DNA of 64,000 bases. Source: Rhodoferax sp. BLA1 (GTDB taxonomy: Bacteria > Pseudomonadota > Gammaproteobacteria > Burkholderiales > Burkholderiaceae_C). Below, piece by piece: positions 17,444 through 26,672 of the stretch. The stretch spans positions 62,001 to 126,000 of the forward strand of contig NZ_SZVI01000009.1 of NCBI RefSeq assembly GCF_013416775.1. The letters are read 5' to 3'. The notes beneath the pieces were generated by a model. That model saw only the letters and a list, made by a program, of their open reading frames with translations. It was not told where the DNA came from and ran no database searches. The translations under genes were made by a program, and so were the position numbers. The number at the start of each line of letters is the position of its first letter. Within the stretch, counting starts at the first letter, position 1.

Positions 17444-18096
17444 ATTCAAAAAAAATGACTGTCGCAGTTCTGCTAGGCATTGTGGTTGCGGTATTTTTAT
17501 TGGGAATGAATTTCTATCAAAAACGTGTCCAAAATTCCCAGACGGAAAAGGTCAGTAAGGCCGAAAACCGAATGGTTCGTTTCCATTCCCCATCATTGGG
17601 GCCAAGTGACGCACCAGTGACTATCGTTGAGTTCTTTGATCCAGCATGTGAAACCTGTCGGGACTTCTATCCAATTGTCAAAAATTTGATGAAGCAGTAC
17701 CCCAAGGATGTTCGCTTGGTTCTCAGATATGCCCCATTCCATGCTGGCTCAGACAAAGTTGTTAAGTTGTTGGAGGCATCCAAGAGACAGGATAAATATT
17801 GGCAAACGCTTGAGACAATTCTGGCTGCACAGCCGTCGTGGGCCAGTCATGGCTCGCCCAACCTTGATGTAGCCTATCAAGCTGCTGCCCAGACAGGTCT
17901 GGATATAAAGAAAGCGTTGGATGATGCGCAAGCAGCAGAAGTCGAGGCTGTGTTGAAACAAGACGTTGAGGACTTGACTGCGCTGGAAGTGAAAAAGACC
18001 CCAACATTTTTTGTCAACGGCCGAGGACTACCCAGCTTCGGTCCCGATCAACTTGCCTCTTTGGTCGCTGAAGAAGTCGCTAAAAACAAGAAATGA
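17440..18096 (+). CDS. DsbA-family thiol:disulfide oxidoreductase
   Basis: 218 residues with an N-terminal membrane anchor or signal (residues 5-24). The thioredoxin-fold active site CETC is in FFDPACETCRDFYP and the cis-proline loop is VKKTPTFFVNGR. It is a DsbA/BdbD-like oxidant facing the periplasm. ATGA overlap with the DsbB gene gives a matched pair. Possible clients are the Cys-rich or His-rich metal proteins of this cluster (inference). Confidence 0.88.
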   Translation: MNSKKMTVAVLLGIVVAVFLLGMNFYQKRVQNSQTEKVSKAENRMVRFHSPSLGPSDAPVTIVEFFDPACETCRDFYPIVKNLMKQYPKDVRLVLRYAPFHAGSDKVVKLLEASKRQDKYWQTLETILAAQPSWASHGSPNLDVAYQAAAQTGLDIKKALDDAQAAEVEAVLKQDVEDLTALEVKKTPTFFVNGRGLPSFGPDQLASLVAEEVAKNKK

Positions 18097-18150
18097 CTAA
18101 CCAGTCTTGCAATTCGGATTGCCAACGACAACCACTGCAATCAACCGGCC

Positions 18151-19410
18151 ATGTCGTTTAAACAAGCAAAAAATTGTCTCTGGGCAACTGTATTGGCGAT
18201 TTTCTTGGGTGTTTCCGCTGATTTTTCGATCAGTGCAACTCAGGAGGCCAATCCCAAGTCCAAGCTTAAGTTGAAGGAAAAGGCACGTACAACAAGCCGT
18301 GTTGACGGTGAGGCTGAGGCACGGCTAATTGAAGTCTATCGAATGATCGGCGCGGCAAACAGTCGGGATGCCTTACGCAAAGCGGAGAAGTTGGTTGAAG
18401 ACTATCCAAATTTTCAGCTGGCACAACTTGTGTACGGCGACTTACTTGCAGCCCGTTCGAGGCCGCTTCAGACTATCGGAGACGTCCCTTCTGATATGGC
18501 GAAGATTGGAGCGCAGAATTTGATGAATCTGCGTGCGGAATCACAACTACGTCTTGCTGCGATCAAACAAATTCCGCCACCAGATGCTATACCGTCCCAA
18601 TTCGTTTCACTTTCCAGCCGCAACAAACACGCCATCGCAGTGGACACAGAAAAGGCCCGTCTTTATCTTTTTGAAAATACAACGACAGGGACGCGTCTTC
18701 TTGCCAACTACTATATTTCAGTCGGAAAAGCCGGGGTTGGAAAAACAGTGGAGGGCGACCGGCGAACACCGCTGGGTGTCTACTTCATCACCAGTAACCT
18801 TGACCCCAAGACCCTGAAGGACTTGTATGGATCAGGCGCATTGCCCGTCAATTACCCCAACGTTCTAGATCAGCGGCGTGGGAAAACTGGCGGTGGCATA
18901 TGGTTGCACGGCACACCTTCGAGTCAATTTACCAGGGCCCCGCAGGCTACAGACGGTTGTGTGGCTGTTGCCAATCCTGATCTGGAAAGAATCCTCAGGA
19001 CAGTAGAGGTTCGGACAACACCAGTGCTTATTGAGAAAAATCTGAACTGGGTTCGCCCTGACAAATTGGCGAGTCAAAGGCAGCAATTTTCAGAGACTCT
19101 GCAGACTTGGGCCAATGCCAAAAGAAACGGTCGTGAAAGCGAACTTTTGCAGTTCTATGCCAATGACTTCAGCGCAGAAGGCAAGGATTTAACGTCATTC
19201 AGCATGAGTCTGCGTGCAGAACTAAAAAAGTTGGGCAACAAGCCAGCGAGCCTCAAAGACATCTCCCTGATTCTATGGTCGGACGAAGCAGAAACCATGG
19301 TTGCGACCTTTGGTGAAGTCCTGGACGGCGAAAAGGTAGGGCGCACCGTCCGTCAATATTGGCAGCACCGCCCTGGCGGCTGGAAGATCATCTTTGAAGG
19401 ATTGGTTTGA
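18151..19410 (+). CDS. L,D-transpeptidase (YkuD domain) with C-terminal SnoaL/NTF2-like domain
   Basis: 419 residues. Signal peptide, a helical N-terminal region, then a YkuD domain at roughly 155-300 with the catalytic block HGTPSSQFTRAPQATDGCVAVAN. The C-terminal about 110 residues look like an NTF2-like accessory domain. YkuD enzymes make 3-3 peptidoglycan cross-links or attach proteins. This arrangement resembles YafK/ErfK-group proteins of Burkholderiales. It follows the DsbA gene by 54 bp, and the single active-site Cys could be kept usable by the Dsb pair. Confidence 0.87.
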   Translation: MSFKQAKNCLWATVLAIFLGVSADFSISATQEANPKSKLKLKEKARTTSRVDGEAEARLIEVYRMIGAANSRDALRKAEKLVEDYPNFQLAQLVYGDLLAARSRPLQTIGDVPSDMAKIGAQNLMNLRAESQLRLAAIKQIPPPDAIPSQFVSLSSRNKHAIAVDTEKARLYLFENTTTGTRLLANYYISVGKAGVGKTVEGDRRTPLGVYFITSNLDPKTLKDLYGSGALPVNYPNVLDQRRGKTGGGIWLHGTPSSQFTRAPQATDGCVAVANPDLERILRTVEVRTTPVLIEKNLNWVRPDKLASQRQQFSETLQTWANAKRNGRESELLQFYANDFSAEGKDLTSFSMSLRAELKKLGNKPASLKDISLILWSDEAETMVATFGEVLDGEKVGRTVRQYWQHRPGGWKIIFEGLV

Positions 19411-19460
19411 TGACAACGTAGTCTTGGAACACCAGGCAAATTTAACTCCACTTAGAAAGT

Positions 19461-19916
19461 ATGTATATGAAAAATCACCAAATCCCCCTTGCACTTTTAG
19501 CCGCGTGTTTAACCATGGCAACATCAGTCAGTCACGCTGAAGTTGTCGTCACCGGAGCGTGGGTTCGGGCTACAGTACCCAATCAACAGGCGACAGGAGC
19601 CTTCATGCAACTGTTATCAAAGACGGACACGACGCTGGTCTCTGCGCGTTCCGACATTGCTGGTGTTGTGGAAGTCCATGAGATGAAAATGGAAAACGAT
19701 GTCATGCGGATGCGCGCAGTTGACGGGCTAAAGCTGCCTGCAAATCAGCCAGTGGAACTCAAGTCGGGCGGATACCACTTAATGATGATGGACCTCAAGA
19801 AACAGCTGAAGGCCGGCAGAGAAGCGCAAATAACATTGACTTTCAAAAATGCCAATGGCGAAAGTGAAACTACCTATGTTCATGCACCTGTGGCATTAAC
19901 AAAGCCAAAACGATGA
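19461..19916 (+). CDS. periplasmic copper chaperone PCu(A)C
   Basis: 151 residues with a signal peptide and the PCu(A)C fold (GAWVRATVPNQQATGAFMQL). Copper ligands are in VHEMKMENDVMRMR and GGYHLMMMD. The family delivers Cu(I) to cytochrome oxidase or to efflux systems. ATG 19461 follows AGAAAG; ATG 19467 is possible. It is tail-to-tail with cadR with no gap between the two stop codons. Confidence 0.9.
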   Translation: MYMKNHQIPLALLAACLTMATSVSHAEVVVTGAWVRATVPNQQATGAFMQLLSKTDTTLVSARSDIAGVVEVHEMKMENDVMRMRAVDGLKLPANQPVELKSGGYHLMMMDLKKQLKAGREAQITLTFKNANGESETTYVHAPVALTKPKR

Positions 19917-20396
19917 TCAATCCAGGGGTTTGCGAGTCCTCACACCTGGATGTGCACCCTGCACATGACCCGACATATCAACCGAAGAAGTCGTTTGTTT
20001 TTGCGCCATGACGTTGAGTTCATTGAGAATTCCACAGTGCTCAGCATCCTGCGCGCTACGGCACGTCTCACGAAGCCCCTTGAGCTGCGTTTCCAATTGC
20101 CGCAGTTCTTTGACCCGAAGCGCAACGTGTCCTATGTGTTCGTCCAAAAGCGCGTTGACTTCGCCGCAATTTCCAGTGGGTGCGTCCCTGAAACGGAGCA
20201 AGACACGGATTTCATCCAAGGTCATGTCCAGGCTGCGGCAGTGGCGGATGAACGACAGGCGCTGTCCATGTGATTCGTCATAGACGCGGTAGTTTCCTTC
20301 AGATCGCTTGGTGTGCGGCAACAAACCCTCGCGCTCGTAGTGCCGAATAGTCTCCACTTGTACACCCGTCAGATTGGCTAGTTCACCGATTTTCAT
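19917..20396 (-). CDS. cadR: MerR-family Cd(II)/Pb(II)-responsive regulator CadR
   Basis: 159 residues from the conventional MKIGELA start; an in-frame ATG at 20408 is an alternative. MerR helix-turn-helix at the N-terminus, then DEIRVLLRFRDAPTGNCGEVNALLDEHI and CRSAQDAEHCGIL with the metal-binding cysteines. It is divergent from cadA and probably activates it on Cd, Zn or Pb binding. It is paralogous to pbrR with a different tail. Confidence 0.9.
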   Translation of the reverse strand: MKIGELANLTGVQVETIRHYEREGLLPHTKRSEGNYRVYDESHGQRLSFIRHCRSLDMTLDEIRVLLRFRDAPTGNCGEVNALLDEHIGHVALRVKELRQLETQLKGLRETCRSAQDAEHCGILNELNVMAQKQTTSSVDMSGHVQGAHPGVRTRKPLD

Positions 20397-20414
20397 GTCC
20401 GCAATCATAACTGC

Positions 20415-20445
20415 TTGACTCTTTAGTGGCTACAGGGTTTCTAAT
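20415..20445 (+). promoter_or_regulatory. MerR-type cadA promoter
   Basis: TTGACT (20415-20420) and TCTAAT (20440-20445) are separated by 19 bp containing an imperfect dyad (CTTTAGTGGCTACAGG). This is the same architecture as the pbrA promoter. Confidence 0.83.
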
Positions 20446-20468
20446 TGCCGCTCAACTAGGAATTGACA

Positions 20469-22724
20469 ATGATCACGACACCTCCAAAACCATCATCAAC
20501 GCCGACATGCGGATGTAGCAGTGCATGTGCAACCTCAATTTCTGATTCGTCTCAGGCATTGCCGCAAAGTAAAAAAGCAGGCGTTCCTGTTTTTCGAATC
20601 CCAACCATGGATTGCGCCTCTGAGGAGGGGGAAATTCGCCATGCAGTGGCCAATATTCCCGGTGTGCGCAGCCTTCAATTCCAACTTGCAGTTCGGACGC
20701 TTTCGATTGATGCCGAGGCTGAATCATTGCCACTCGTTTTGGCTGCGATTCGCAAAGCTGGATTCAAGCCTACGCCACTAAGCAGCAATGCGTCTGAGAA
20801 GGATTCAGATGGCCACGACCACGGACACGAGGGACATGATCATGACCATAACAATGCCAGCTTTCCAAGCGGAATTCAAAAATATGTGCTGGCCCTAGCG
20901 CTGGCAGTAGGTGCAGAGTCCATTGCATTCTTTGCTCCAGATACACGCATTTTCCAAGGACTGGGAATGGTGCTTTCTGTGGGTGCAATTGCACTTGCTG
21001 GTTTCTCCACTTACGTCAAGGGCTTGGCCGCCCTGCGCAATTTTCGACTCAATATCAACGCGTTGATGACCGTCGCGGTCACCGGTGCATTTGTGATCGG
21101 TCAGTGGCCAGAGGCTGCCATGGTTATGGCACTCTATGCCATCGCTGAGTTGATTGAAGCGCGTGCAGTGGACAGGGCCAGAGGTGCCATCAAGAGCCTG
21201 CTGGATCTGACCCCTGAGACTGCGGAGATTCGTCAGTCCGATGGATCGTGGCAAATGTTTCCGGTGGGTAGTGTTGTGCTGGATGCCGTTGTGCGCATCA
21301 AACCTGGCGCACGCATTCCTGTTGACGGGGTTATTGCCATTGGCAGCACATCCGTAGATCAAGCGTCTGTGACGGGTGAGAGCATTCCAGTGGACAAGGC
21401 TCCAGGTGATGCTGTATTCGCCGGGACGATCAATGCCACAGCCACTATTGAAGTGCGCGTAACCGCCTTACCCAGTAACTCAGTGCTTTCCCGCATCATC
21501 CACGCAGTAGAACAGGCGCAAGGTTCACGAGCACCCACACAGCAGTTTGTTGACAAATTTGCCGCCATCTACACACCCGCTGTGTTCGTCCTGGCTCTGG
21601 GGGTCGCTTTACTTACACCCTGGCTCATGGATTGGACCTGGACTCAAGCAGTCTACAAAGCGTTGGTTCTGCTGGTGATTGCATGCCCGTGTGCTTTGGT
21701 GATTTCTACGCCAGTCACGGTGGTCAGTGGTCTGGCTGCCGCTGCCAGACGCGGCATTTTGATTAAAGGTGGTGTTCACCTCGAAGGCGCCCGAAAAATC
21801 AAGGCACTTGCGCTGGACAAGACGGGAACAATCACCGAGGGCAAGCCTGTTTTGGTGGATTCCGAGTTTGTTAAATCAGAAGTACCTGAGTGGCAGGTTT
21901 TACGTTGGGCAGGCGATCTTTCAGCGCATTCTGATCACCCGGTATCTAAAGCCATCGCGAAAAGTCTCAACCATGGAAATAGTGTTCTCCAAGACTTCAA
22001 GGTGGTTGCAGGAAGGGGGGTAGAAGCCCTTGTTGATGGGCAATTATTGATACTCGGCAATCACCGCTTGATGGAAGATCGAAAACTATGTAGCAGCAGC
22101 ATCGAAGCACGATTGGCGGAACATGAAGCGCTGGGGCGCACGGTCACCATGCTGGCATCGCAAACCCAGGTGCTGGCCATTTTTGCAGTAGCCGACACCA
22201 TTAAAGAAACGTCACGAGAAGCTTTGGCCCAATTGCACGCACTGGGTGTCACTTCCGTCATGTTAACGGGTGACAACGAGGCAACCGCAAAGACCATTGC
22301 CAAGCAGGCTGGCATTGATGATGCGCGTGGAAACTTGCTGCCAGAAGACAAACTGACTGCTATCGAAGAGCTTCAAAAACGATACGGTTTGACTGCAATG
22401 ACCGGCGACGGTATCAACGATGCGCCTGCATTGGCGCGTTCAGACATTGGTTTTGCCATGGGTGTTGCGGGCACGGATACGGCCATGGAGGCCGCCGATG
22501 TTGTCATCATGAATGATGACTTGCGGCGTATCCCAGAAACCATTGTGTTATCGCGCAAAACGCAAGCCATTCTTTGGCAAAACATTACTCTGGCTCTTGG
22601 TATCAAGGCAGTTTTTCTGATGCTGGCATTGTTCAATGGCGCATCGATGTGGATGGCGGTGTTTGCGGATATGGGGGCAAGTTTATTGGTCGTTGGTAAC
22701 GGCCTGCGTTTACTGAAGAAGTAA
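20469..22724 (+). CDS. cadA: Cd(II)/Zn(II)/Pb(II)-exporting P1B-type ATPase CadA
   Basis: 751 residues from ATG 20469, which has AGGA upstream; TTG 20463 is also in frame. N-terminal Cys cluster (CGCSSAC), one HMA domain with MDCASEEGEIR, then a His-rich linker (HDHGHEGHDHDH) likely to bind metal. The membrane CPC motif is near 406-408, DKTGT at about 450, and GDGINDAPAL follows. It exports Cd/Zn/Pb. It differs from PbrA in having one HMA domain plus a His linker, so it is not a simple duplicate. Confidence 0.93.
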   Translation: MITTPPKPSSTPTCGCSSACATSISDSSQALPQSKKAGVPVFRIPTMDCASEEGEIRHAVANIPGVRSLQFQLAVRTLSIDAEAESLPLVLAAIRKAGFKPTPLSSNASEKDSDGHDHGHEGHDHDHNNASFPSGIQKYVLALALAVGAESIAFFAPDTRIFQGLGMVLSVGAIALAGFSTYVKGLAALRNFRLNINALMTVAVTGAFVIGQWPEAAMVMALYAIAELIEARAVDRARGAIKSLLDLTPETAEIRQSDGSWQMFPVGSVVLDAVVRIKPGARIPVDGVIAIGSTSVDQASVTGESIPVDKAPGDAVFAGTINATATIEVRVTALPSNSVLSRIIHAVEQAQGSRAPTQQFVDKFAAIYTPAVFVLALGVALLTPWLMDWTWTQAVYKALVLLVIACPCALVISTPVTVVSGLAAAARRGILIKGGVHLEGARKIKALALDKTGTITEGKPVLVDSEFVKSEVPEWQVLRWAGDLSAHSDHPVSKAIAKSLNHGNSVLQDFKVVAGRGVEALVDGQLLILGNHRLMEDRKLCSSSIEARLAEHEALGRTVTMLASQTQVLAIFAVADTIKETSREALAQLHALGVTSVMLTGDNEATAKTIAKQAGIDDARGNLLPEDKLTAIEELQKRYGLTAMTGDGINDAPALARSDIGFAMGVAGTDTAMEAADVVIMNDDLRRIPETIVLSRKTQAILWQNITLALGIKAVFLMLALFNGASMWMAVFADMGASLLVVGNGLRLLKK

Positions 22725-22764
22725 CTCAAGGCGGCAAAAAGTTTTTAAATGAAAGAGTGAAATC

Positions 22765-23076
22765 ATGAGCATTTTTGACAATCTATTTGGACGTCACGGC
22801 GGTGGACATGGTGGTGGACATGGTGGTCACCATGATGATCACCATGGGGGCCACTATCGAGGCCCGACCGGTGGAGGTTACGGACCATCAAGTCCGTCCG
22901 GACCGGCAAATCCAGTTGGCGCGAGTTGCCCTGGCTGCAATGCATTGAACCCGATAGCGGCAAGATTCTGCGTTCAATGCGGCGGATCAATGCAACCAGC
23001 GCGATGCACTCAATGTGGGACGACGCTTGCTGCCGCTGCCAAGTTCTGTGGTCAATGCGGTAAACAATCCGTTTGA
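22765..23076 (+). CDS. His/Gly-rich double zinc-ribbon protein
   Basis: 103 residues. Residues 9-35 are a HG-repeat (HGGGHGGGHGGHHDDHHGGH); residues about 50-100 carry two C-x2-C zinc ribbons (CPGC/CVQC and CTQC/CGQC). No signal peptide, so probably cytoplasmic. Metal buffering or delivery to cadA is inferred from composition and position, 40 bp after cadA. I know no named family. Confidence 0.65.
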   Translation: MSIFDNLFGRHGGGHGGGHGGHHDDHHGGHYRGPTGGGYGPSSPSGPANPVGASCPGCNALNPIAARFCVQCGGSMQPARCTQCGTTLAAAAKFCGQCGKQSV

Positions 23077-23122
23077 AACGCGAATTAAAACTGACCTGGA
23101 AGACTTTTAACAAGGAACTTAA

Positions 23123-24001
23123 ATGCTGTCGATTTTCAAAATTTACACAAAGCTGGTCATTGTGGTATCGATCATGTTTGCGGGCCTGGCTATGGCGCAA
23201 ACAGGTCCCAGTATGAGTGAAATTTATGCGAAGGCACAGGCAGGGAAACTGGATGAAGCGCAAGTAATGGTGCAGCAGGTGTTGATCTCTCATCCCAGCA
23301 GCGCCAAAGCCTTCTTTGTCCAAGCAGAACTGTACTCTCGTCAAGGCCAGCTTGACCGCGCTCGGGAATCATTGGCAACCGCTGAAAAATATGCGCCTGG
23401 ACTCCCATTTATAAAACCTGAAGCATTGCGGACACTGCGCGCGCAGCTTGCTGCCAAACCACCATTGAAATCTACATCCAGCTTGCCCACAAACTTCAAG
23501 GCACAACAAACACAGACACCTGCAGCTTGGCTCATGCCTCTGCTTCTCACCGGTGGTGTGATTGCTGCTGCTTTTTTCTTTTTCCGCAGGCGCAAGGTCA
23601 ACACTTGCACTCAACAATCTGCACTCATCCAACAAAGTGGATTAAGCGGACCACAGATGTTCGGTTCAGGCGGTGGTGTCATGCAACCCGCATATCCGCA
23701 GCCCGGATACCAACCCGGCTACCCACAACCGCATTCTGAACCCGGTTTGGGAAGTCGAATTGCAGGCGGAGTTGCTACAGGGCTGGCAGTGGGTGCTGGG
23801 GTTATGGCAGCTCAAGCAATCGGTCGTAACCTCATGGGTGATCAAAGTCGTTCGTCCGTTCAATCTGACTCGTTAAGCGATAACAAGTTTGAACCAATAC
23901 CCACAAACTCAGATATGGGTGGGACGAACTTCGGAATGAACGACACCACTTGGGATGATGGCGGTGCAGGAATCGGAAGTGGTGGCGAGTGGGAAAACTG
24001 A
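23123..24001 (+). CDS. membrane-anchored TPR protein with Gly/Pro-rich tail
   Basis: 292 residues. A signal peptide or anchor at 8-25 is followed by TPR-like repeats at about 30-95 (AGKLDEAQVMVQQVLISHPSSAKAFFVQAELYSRQGQLDRA). A membrane helix is near 130-152, then a low-complexity Gly/Pro/Gln-rich tail with a GVATGLAVGAGVMAAQAIG glycine-zipper-like stretch. Probably a scaffold for an envelope complex; function unknown. It follows the zinc-ribbon gene by 46 bp. Confidence 0.6.
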   Translation: MLSIFKIYTKLVIVVSIMFAGLAMAQTGPSMSEIYAKAQAGKLDEAQVMVQQVLISHPSSAKAFFVQAELYSRQGQLDRARESLATAEKYAPGLPFIKPEALRTLRAQLAAKPPLKSTSSLPTNFKAQQTQTPAAWLMPLLLTGGVIAAAFFFFRRRKVNTCTQQSALIQQSGLSGPQMFGSGGGVMQPAYPQPGYQPGYPQPHSEPGLGSRIAGGVATGLAVGAGVMAAQAIGRNLMGDQSRSSVQSDSLSDNKFEPIPTNSDMGGTNFGMNDTTWDDGGAGIGSGGEWEN

Positions 24002-24123
24002 TATTGACAAGAAAGTCGTAAAAAGTTGGATTTACCCGTACTCCGATTTCCCTCCAAGATTTAACACAATTGCATCAATGTCAATTCGATATCGGCAGTC
24101 TTGTCTTATCAACATAAAAATCG

Positions 24124-24456
24124 ATGCAAATGCATCTTTATCAAAGAACTTTGAATAATGAAAAAATCGCTGATCGGTCAAATTTGCCAAAACAAAAACA
24201 ATCCCCATCGTTAGGACTGGACTACAAGGATAAAGAAGCCGACGGCCTGAAGTTGCTAGCAAGTTACGGATATTCCTATGACATGACAATCTCCGACAAA
24301 GACGGACGCACCGGTATTGACTTTGGGGTGTATGGTGTACCCGAGAGCCTTTTAATCCACAAAGGAGGGATTATTCGATACAAGAAAATTGGACCAATCA
24401 CTAATGAAGCACTGCGCGACGAAATAATCCCTTTAATAGGAGAATTGCAAAAATGA
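24124..24456 (+). pseudogene. 3' fragment of a ccmG/dsbE-type thioredoxin gene
   Basis: From about 24208 the frame reads LGLDYKDKEADGLKLLASYGYSYDM and GVYGVPESLLIHKGGIIRYKKIGPI, which is the second half of CcmG/DsbE. The first half, with the signal anchor and CxxC active site, is missing, so no redox activity is expected. The stop overlaps the next gene (ATGA), so the fragment may survive as a translational leader. Confidence 0.7.
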
Positions 24457-24749
24457 AATGTCCTCAATGTACGGAAACCACGCTAGTCATGACTGAGCGC
24501 CAGGGTATCGAGATTGACTACTGTCCATCATGCCGAGGGGTGTGGCTGGACCGTGGTGAACTTGACAAGCTGATTGAGCGCAGCGCTCAGGCCATGCCAA
24601 CTCAGCCCCCCCTATCAGCTCAACCAGTTCAGTCGCACTACGAGCCAACGACTCGCCGACCGGACTTTGTGGACTCGGACTATAAACACAATTCTGGCCA
24701 CGGCGGTTATCGCAAACGCAAGTCGTGGTTAAGTGAGTTGTTTGACTAA
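24453..24749 (+). CDS. TFIIB-type zinc-finger protein
   Basis: 98 residues. The N-terminal 40 are a zf-TFIIB domain (MKCPQCTETTLVM, DYCPSCRGVWLDRGELDKLIE); the remainder is Pro/Gln-rich, then basic (YRKRKSWLSELFD). Such small proteins are common in proteobacteria with unknown role. It is coupled to the ccmG fragment and followed by the M23 gene after 6 bp. Confidence 0.7.
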   Translation: MKCPQCTETTLVMTERQGIEIDYCPSCRGVWLDRGELDKLIERSAQAMPTQPPLSAQPVQSHYEPTTRRPDFVDSDYKHNSGHGGYRKRKSWLSELFD

Positions 24750-24755
24750 ATTGTC

Positions 24756-26087
24756 ATGAGACGATTTTTCAGTCCACTTTCCTCTGCATTGAATGACAAC
24801 CCGCATCATCGTCGCCTGACGATAGGGCTGGTAGTATTGTTATTGGCATCAGGAGTCACGGCTTACAGCATTGCACCGCTGTCACCTGCTGACTCAACAT
24901 TGCCCGTTCGACAGCTAATCGAAGCTGTAACCCCCACCGCAACAACTGCACCAATTGACCAAGAAGCAGTTGTACCGATGGTGCTTTACCGCAGCGAATT
25001 CACTCGTACTTCAGATTCAGCTAACACCCTGTTGCAGCGATTGGGGGTCAGCGATAACGCGGCAACAAAATTTCTGGTCAACGATAAGGCATCGCGTACG
25101 CTGCTGGCAGGCACCCCAGGGAAATTTGTCTCGATTGAGGCAGACGGTCAGCAGCGACTGCTGCGATTGAAAGCCCTCTGGCCAAATGCGGATGGAGTTC
25201 AATTTTCTCGTCTGGTGGTCGAGCGGGGTGCCAATGGATACACCTCCCGGGTGGAAATGGAGCAACTACAAAGCTCGGTGCGACTCGCCAGCGCTACTGT
25301 ACGCAATTCGTTGAACGCTGCAGCGGCGCAAGCCAAGCTGCCCGGTACCATTGCTACGCAACTAGTCAGTGTTTATTCAAGAGTGGCCGACTTTCGAGAT
25401 GTATTGAGGGCCGGTGATAGCTTTCGCGTCGTCTATGAGATCCTAGAGGCTGATGGCGAAGTGTTGCGCGTTGGCAAGTTGTTGGGAGCTGAATTTGTCA
25501 AAAAGGATAGGCGATACCAAGTTATGTGGTTCGAGCAGGCCGGTCAAAAAGGCGGTTTTTATACACTGGACGGGCAAAGCATTGATCGCAAGGCAATGAA
25601 GCTACCACTGGATGCATCTGTAAGTAGTGATTACGGGATGCGAATCCACCCTGTCTTTGGTAAACCCAAGACTCATGAGGGGATTGACTTTGCTGTAGCT
25701 TCGGGCACGCCGATACGCAGTGCAGCCGATGGCATTGTGTCATTTGCTGGCTGGCAAAAGGGCTACGGAAAATTTGTACTTGTGAAACACCGCGACCAAA
25801 AGGCCACGGCTTACGCTCACTTGAGCCGCATTCAAGTCCGAAAGGGCCAGCGCGTGGTCTTGGGTGAGTTGCTGGGGTCAGTGGGGCAAACCGGCACAGC
25901 CACTGGACCGAACCTGCACTTTGAATATTTAGTGAAAGACCGCCCGCAAGACCCAGACAACATTGCGCGCCAACCGGCTGATATATCGATATCTTCAACG
26001 AATAGCAGCGAATTCAAACGCATGGCGTTGGCCATGCGTCGGCACCTTGAGGTGGCCCCGCTTGTGGCAATGACTACTGTTGAATAA
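24756..26087 (+). CDS. M23-family peptidoglycan metallopeptidase
   Basis: 443 residues. Membrane anchor near 23-42, an OapA/LysM-like middle region, and a C-terminal LytM/M23 domain with zinc ligands in HPVFGKPKTHEGIDFAV, in the HLSRIQV segment and in NLHFEY. Family members cut peptide cross-links in the periplasm. It is the last gene of the metal/envelope run; with the L,D-transpeptidase it gives the island two peptidoglycan enzymes. The 190 bp after it show no convincing gene. Confidence 0.88.
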   Translation: MRRFFSPLSSALNDNPHHRRLTIGLVVLLLASGVTAYSIAPLSPADSTLPVRQLIEAVTPTATTAPIDQEAVVPMVLYRSEFTRTSDSANTLLQRLGVSDNAATKFLVNDKASRTLLAGTPGKFVSIEADGQQRLLRLKALWPNADGVQFSRLVVERGANGYTSRVEMEQLQSSVRLASATVRNSLNAAAAQAKLPGTIATQLVSVYSRVADFRDVLRAGDSFRVVYEILEADGEVLRVGKLLGAEFVKKDRRYQVMWFEQAGQKGGFYTLDGQSIDRKAMKLPLDASVSSDYGMRIHPVFGKPKTHEGIDFAVASGTPIRSAADGIVSFAGWQKGYGKFVLVKHRDQKATAYAHLSRIQVRKGQRVVLGELLGSVGQTGTATGPNLHFEYLVKDRPQDPDNIARQPADISISSTNSSEFKRMALAMRRHLEVAPLVAMTTVE

Positions 26088-26279
26088 GGGGATGACTAAG
26101 TGGGTTATGACTCAGCGCTACCAGCAAATCGACTTATGCAACGTGAATAGCAAACCATTTGAGTACGACGACATCGGTGGGCTCGATACGTTTGCTGTGC
26201 TACGCCAGCGCATGAACGGGCACAAACACTCATCGGCACATGCAGCAACTACTCATCTCGGTTGAAATGGAGCTCGCTG

Positions 26280-26612
26280 TTAGGAGTTGGCGGGTTGCAA
26301 AACAATAACGGCCATTCCCACCAACGCAATGCCAGCTCCAGCAATGTCCCATCGAGTCAGCCTCACACCGTCTACCAGGTAGAGCCACACCAGGGCCACC
26401 GCAATGTAAACCCCCCCGTAAGCGGCATACGTTCTTCCAGCCGCACTGGGATGGAGCGTCAACAGCCAGGCGAATAGTCCCAGCGATAACGCTGCAGGAG
26501 CCAGCAGCCACGCGGTTTTGTCCTGTTTGAGAACCAGCCATGGCAGGTAGCACCCCACGATTTCAGCAAGAGCGGCGGCCACGAAGAGCAAAACGATTTT
26601 TGCGAGATCCAC
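26280..26612 (-). CDS. YnfA/UPF0060 family inner-membrane protein
   Basis: 110 residues, four membrane helices, and the family signatures [16 protein letters not shown] and [19 protein letters not shown]. The family is SMR-like in size; its transport role is poorly defined. It stands alone, divergent from the decayed arsenic locus. Confidence 0.87.
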   Translation of the reverse strand: MDLAKIVLLFVAAALAEIVGCYLPWLVLKQDKTAWLLAPAALSLGLFAWLLTLHPSAAGRTYAAYGGVYIAVALVWLYLVDGVRLTRWDIAGAGIALVGMAVIVLQPANS

Positions 26613-26672
26613 GATGTTTCTACCGGAAGTGAGGGGGGATCATATTGGCATACTGCTGGAACACCCAAACGG

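Noticed and set aside
26080..26265. 61-residue frame after the M23 gene
   Set aside because: No recognised family, and the apparent start overlaps the M23 gene; composition gives no support.
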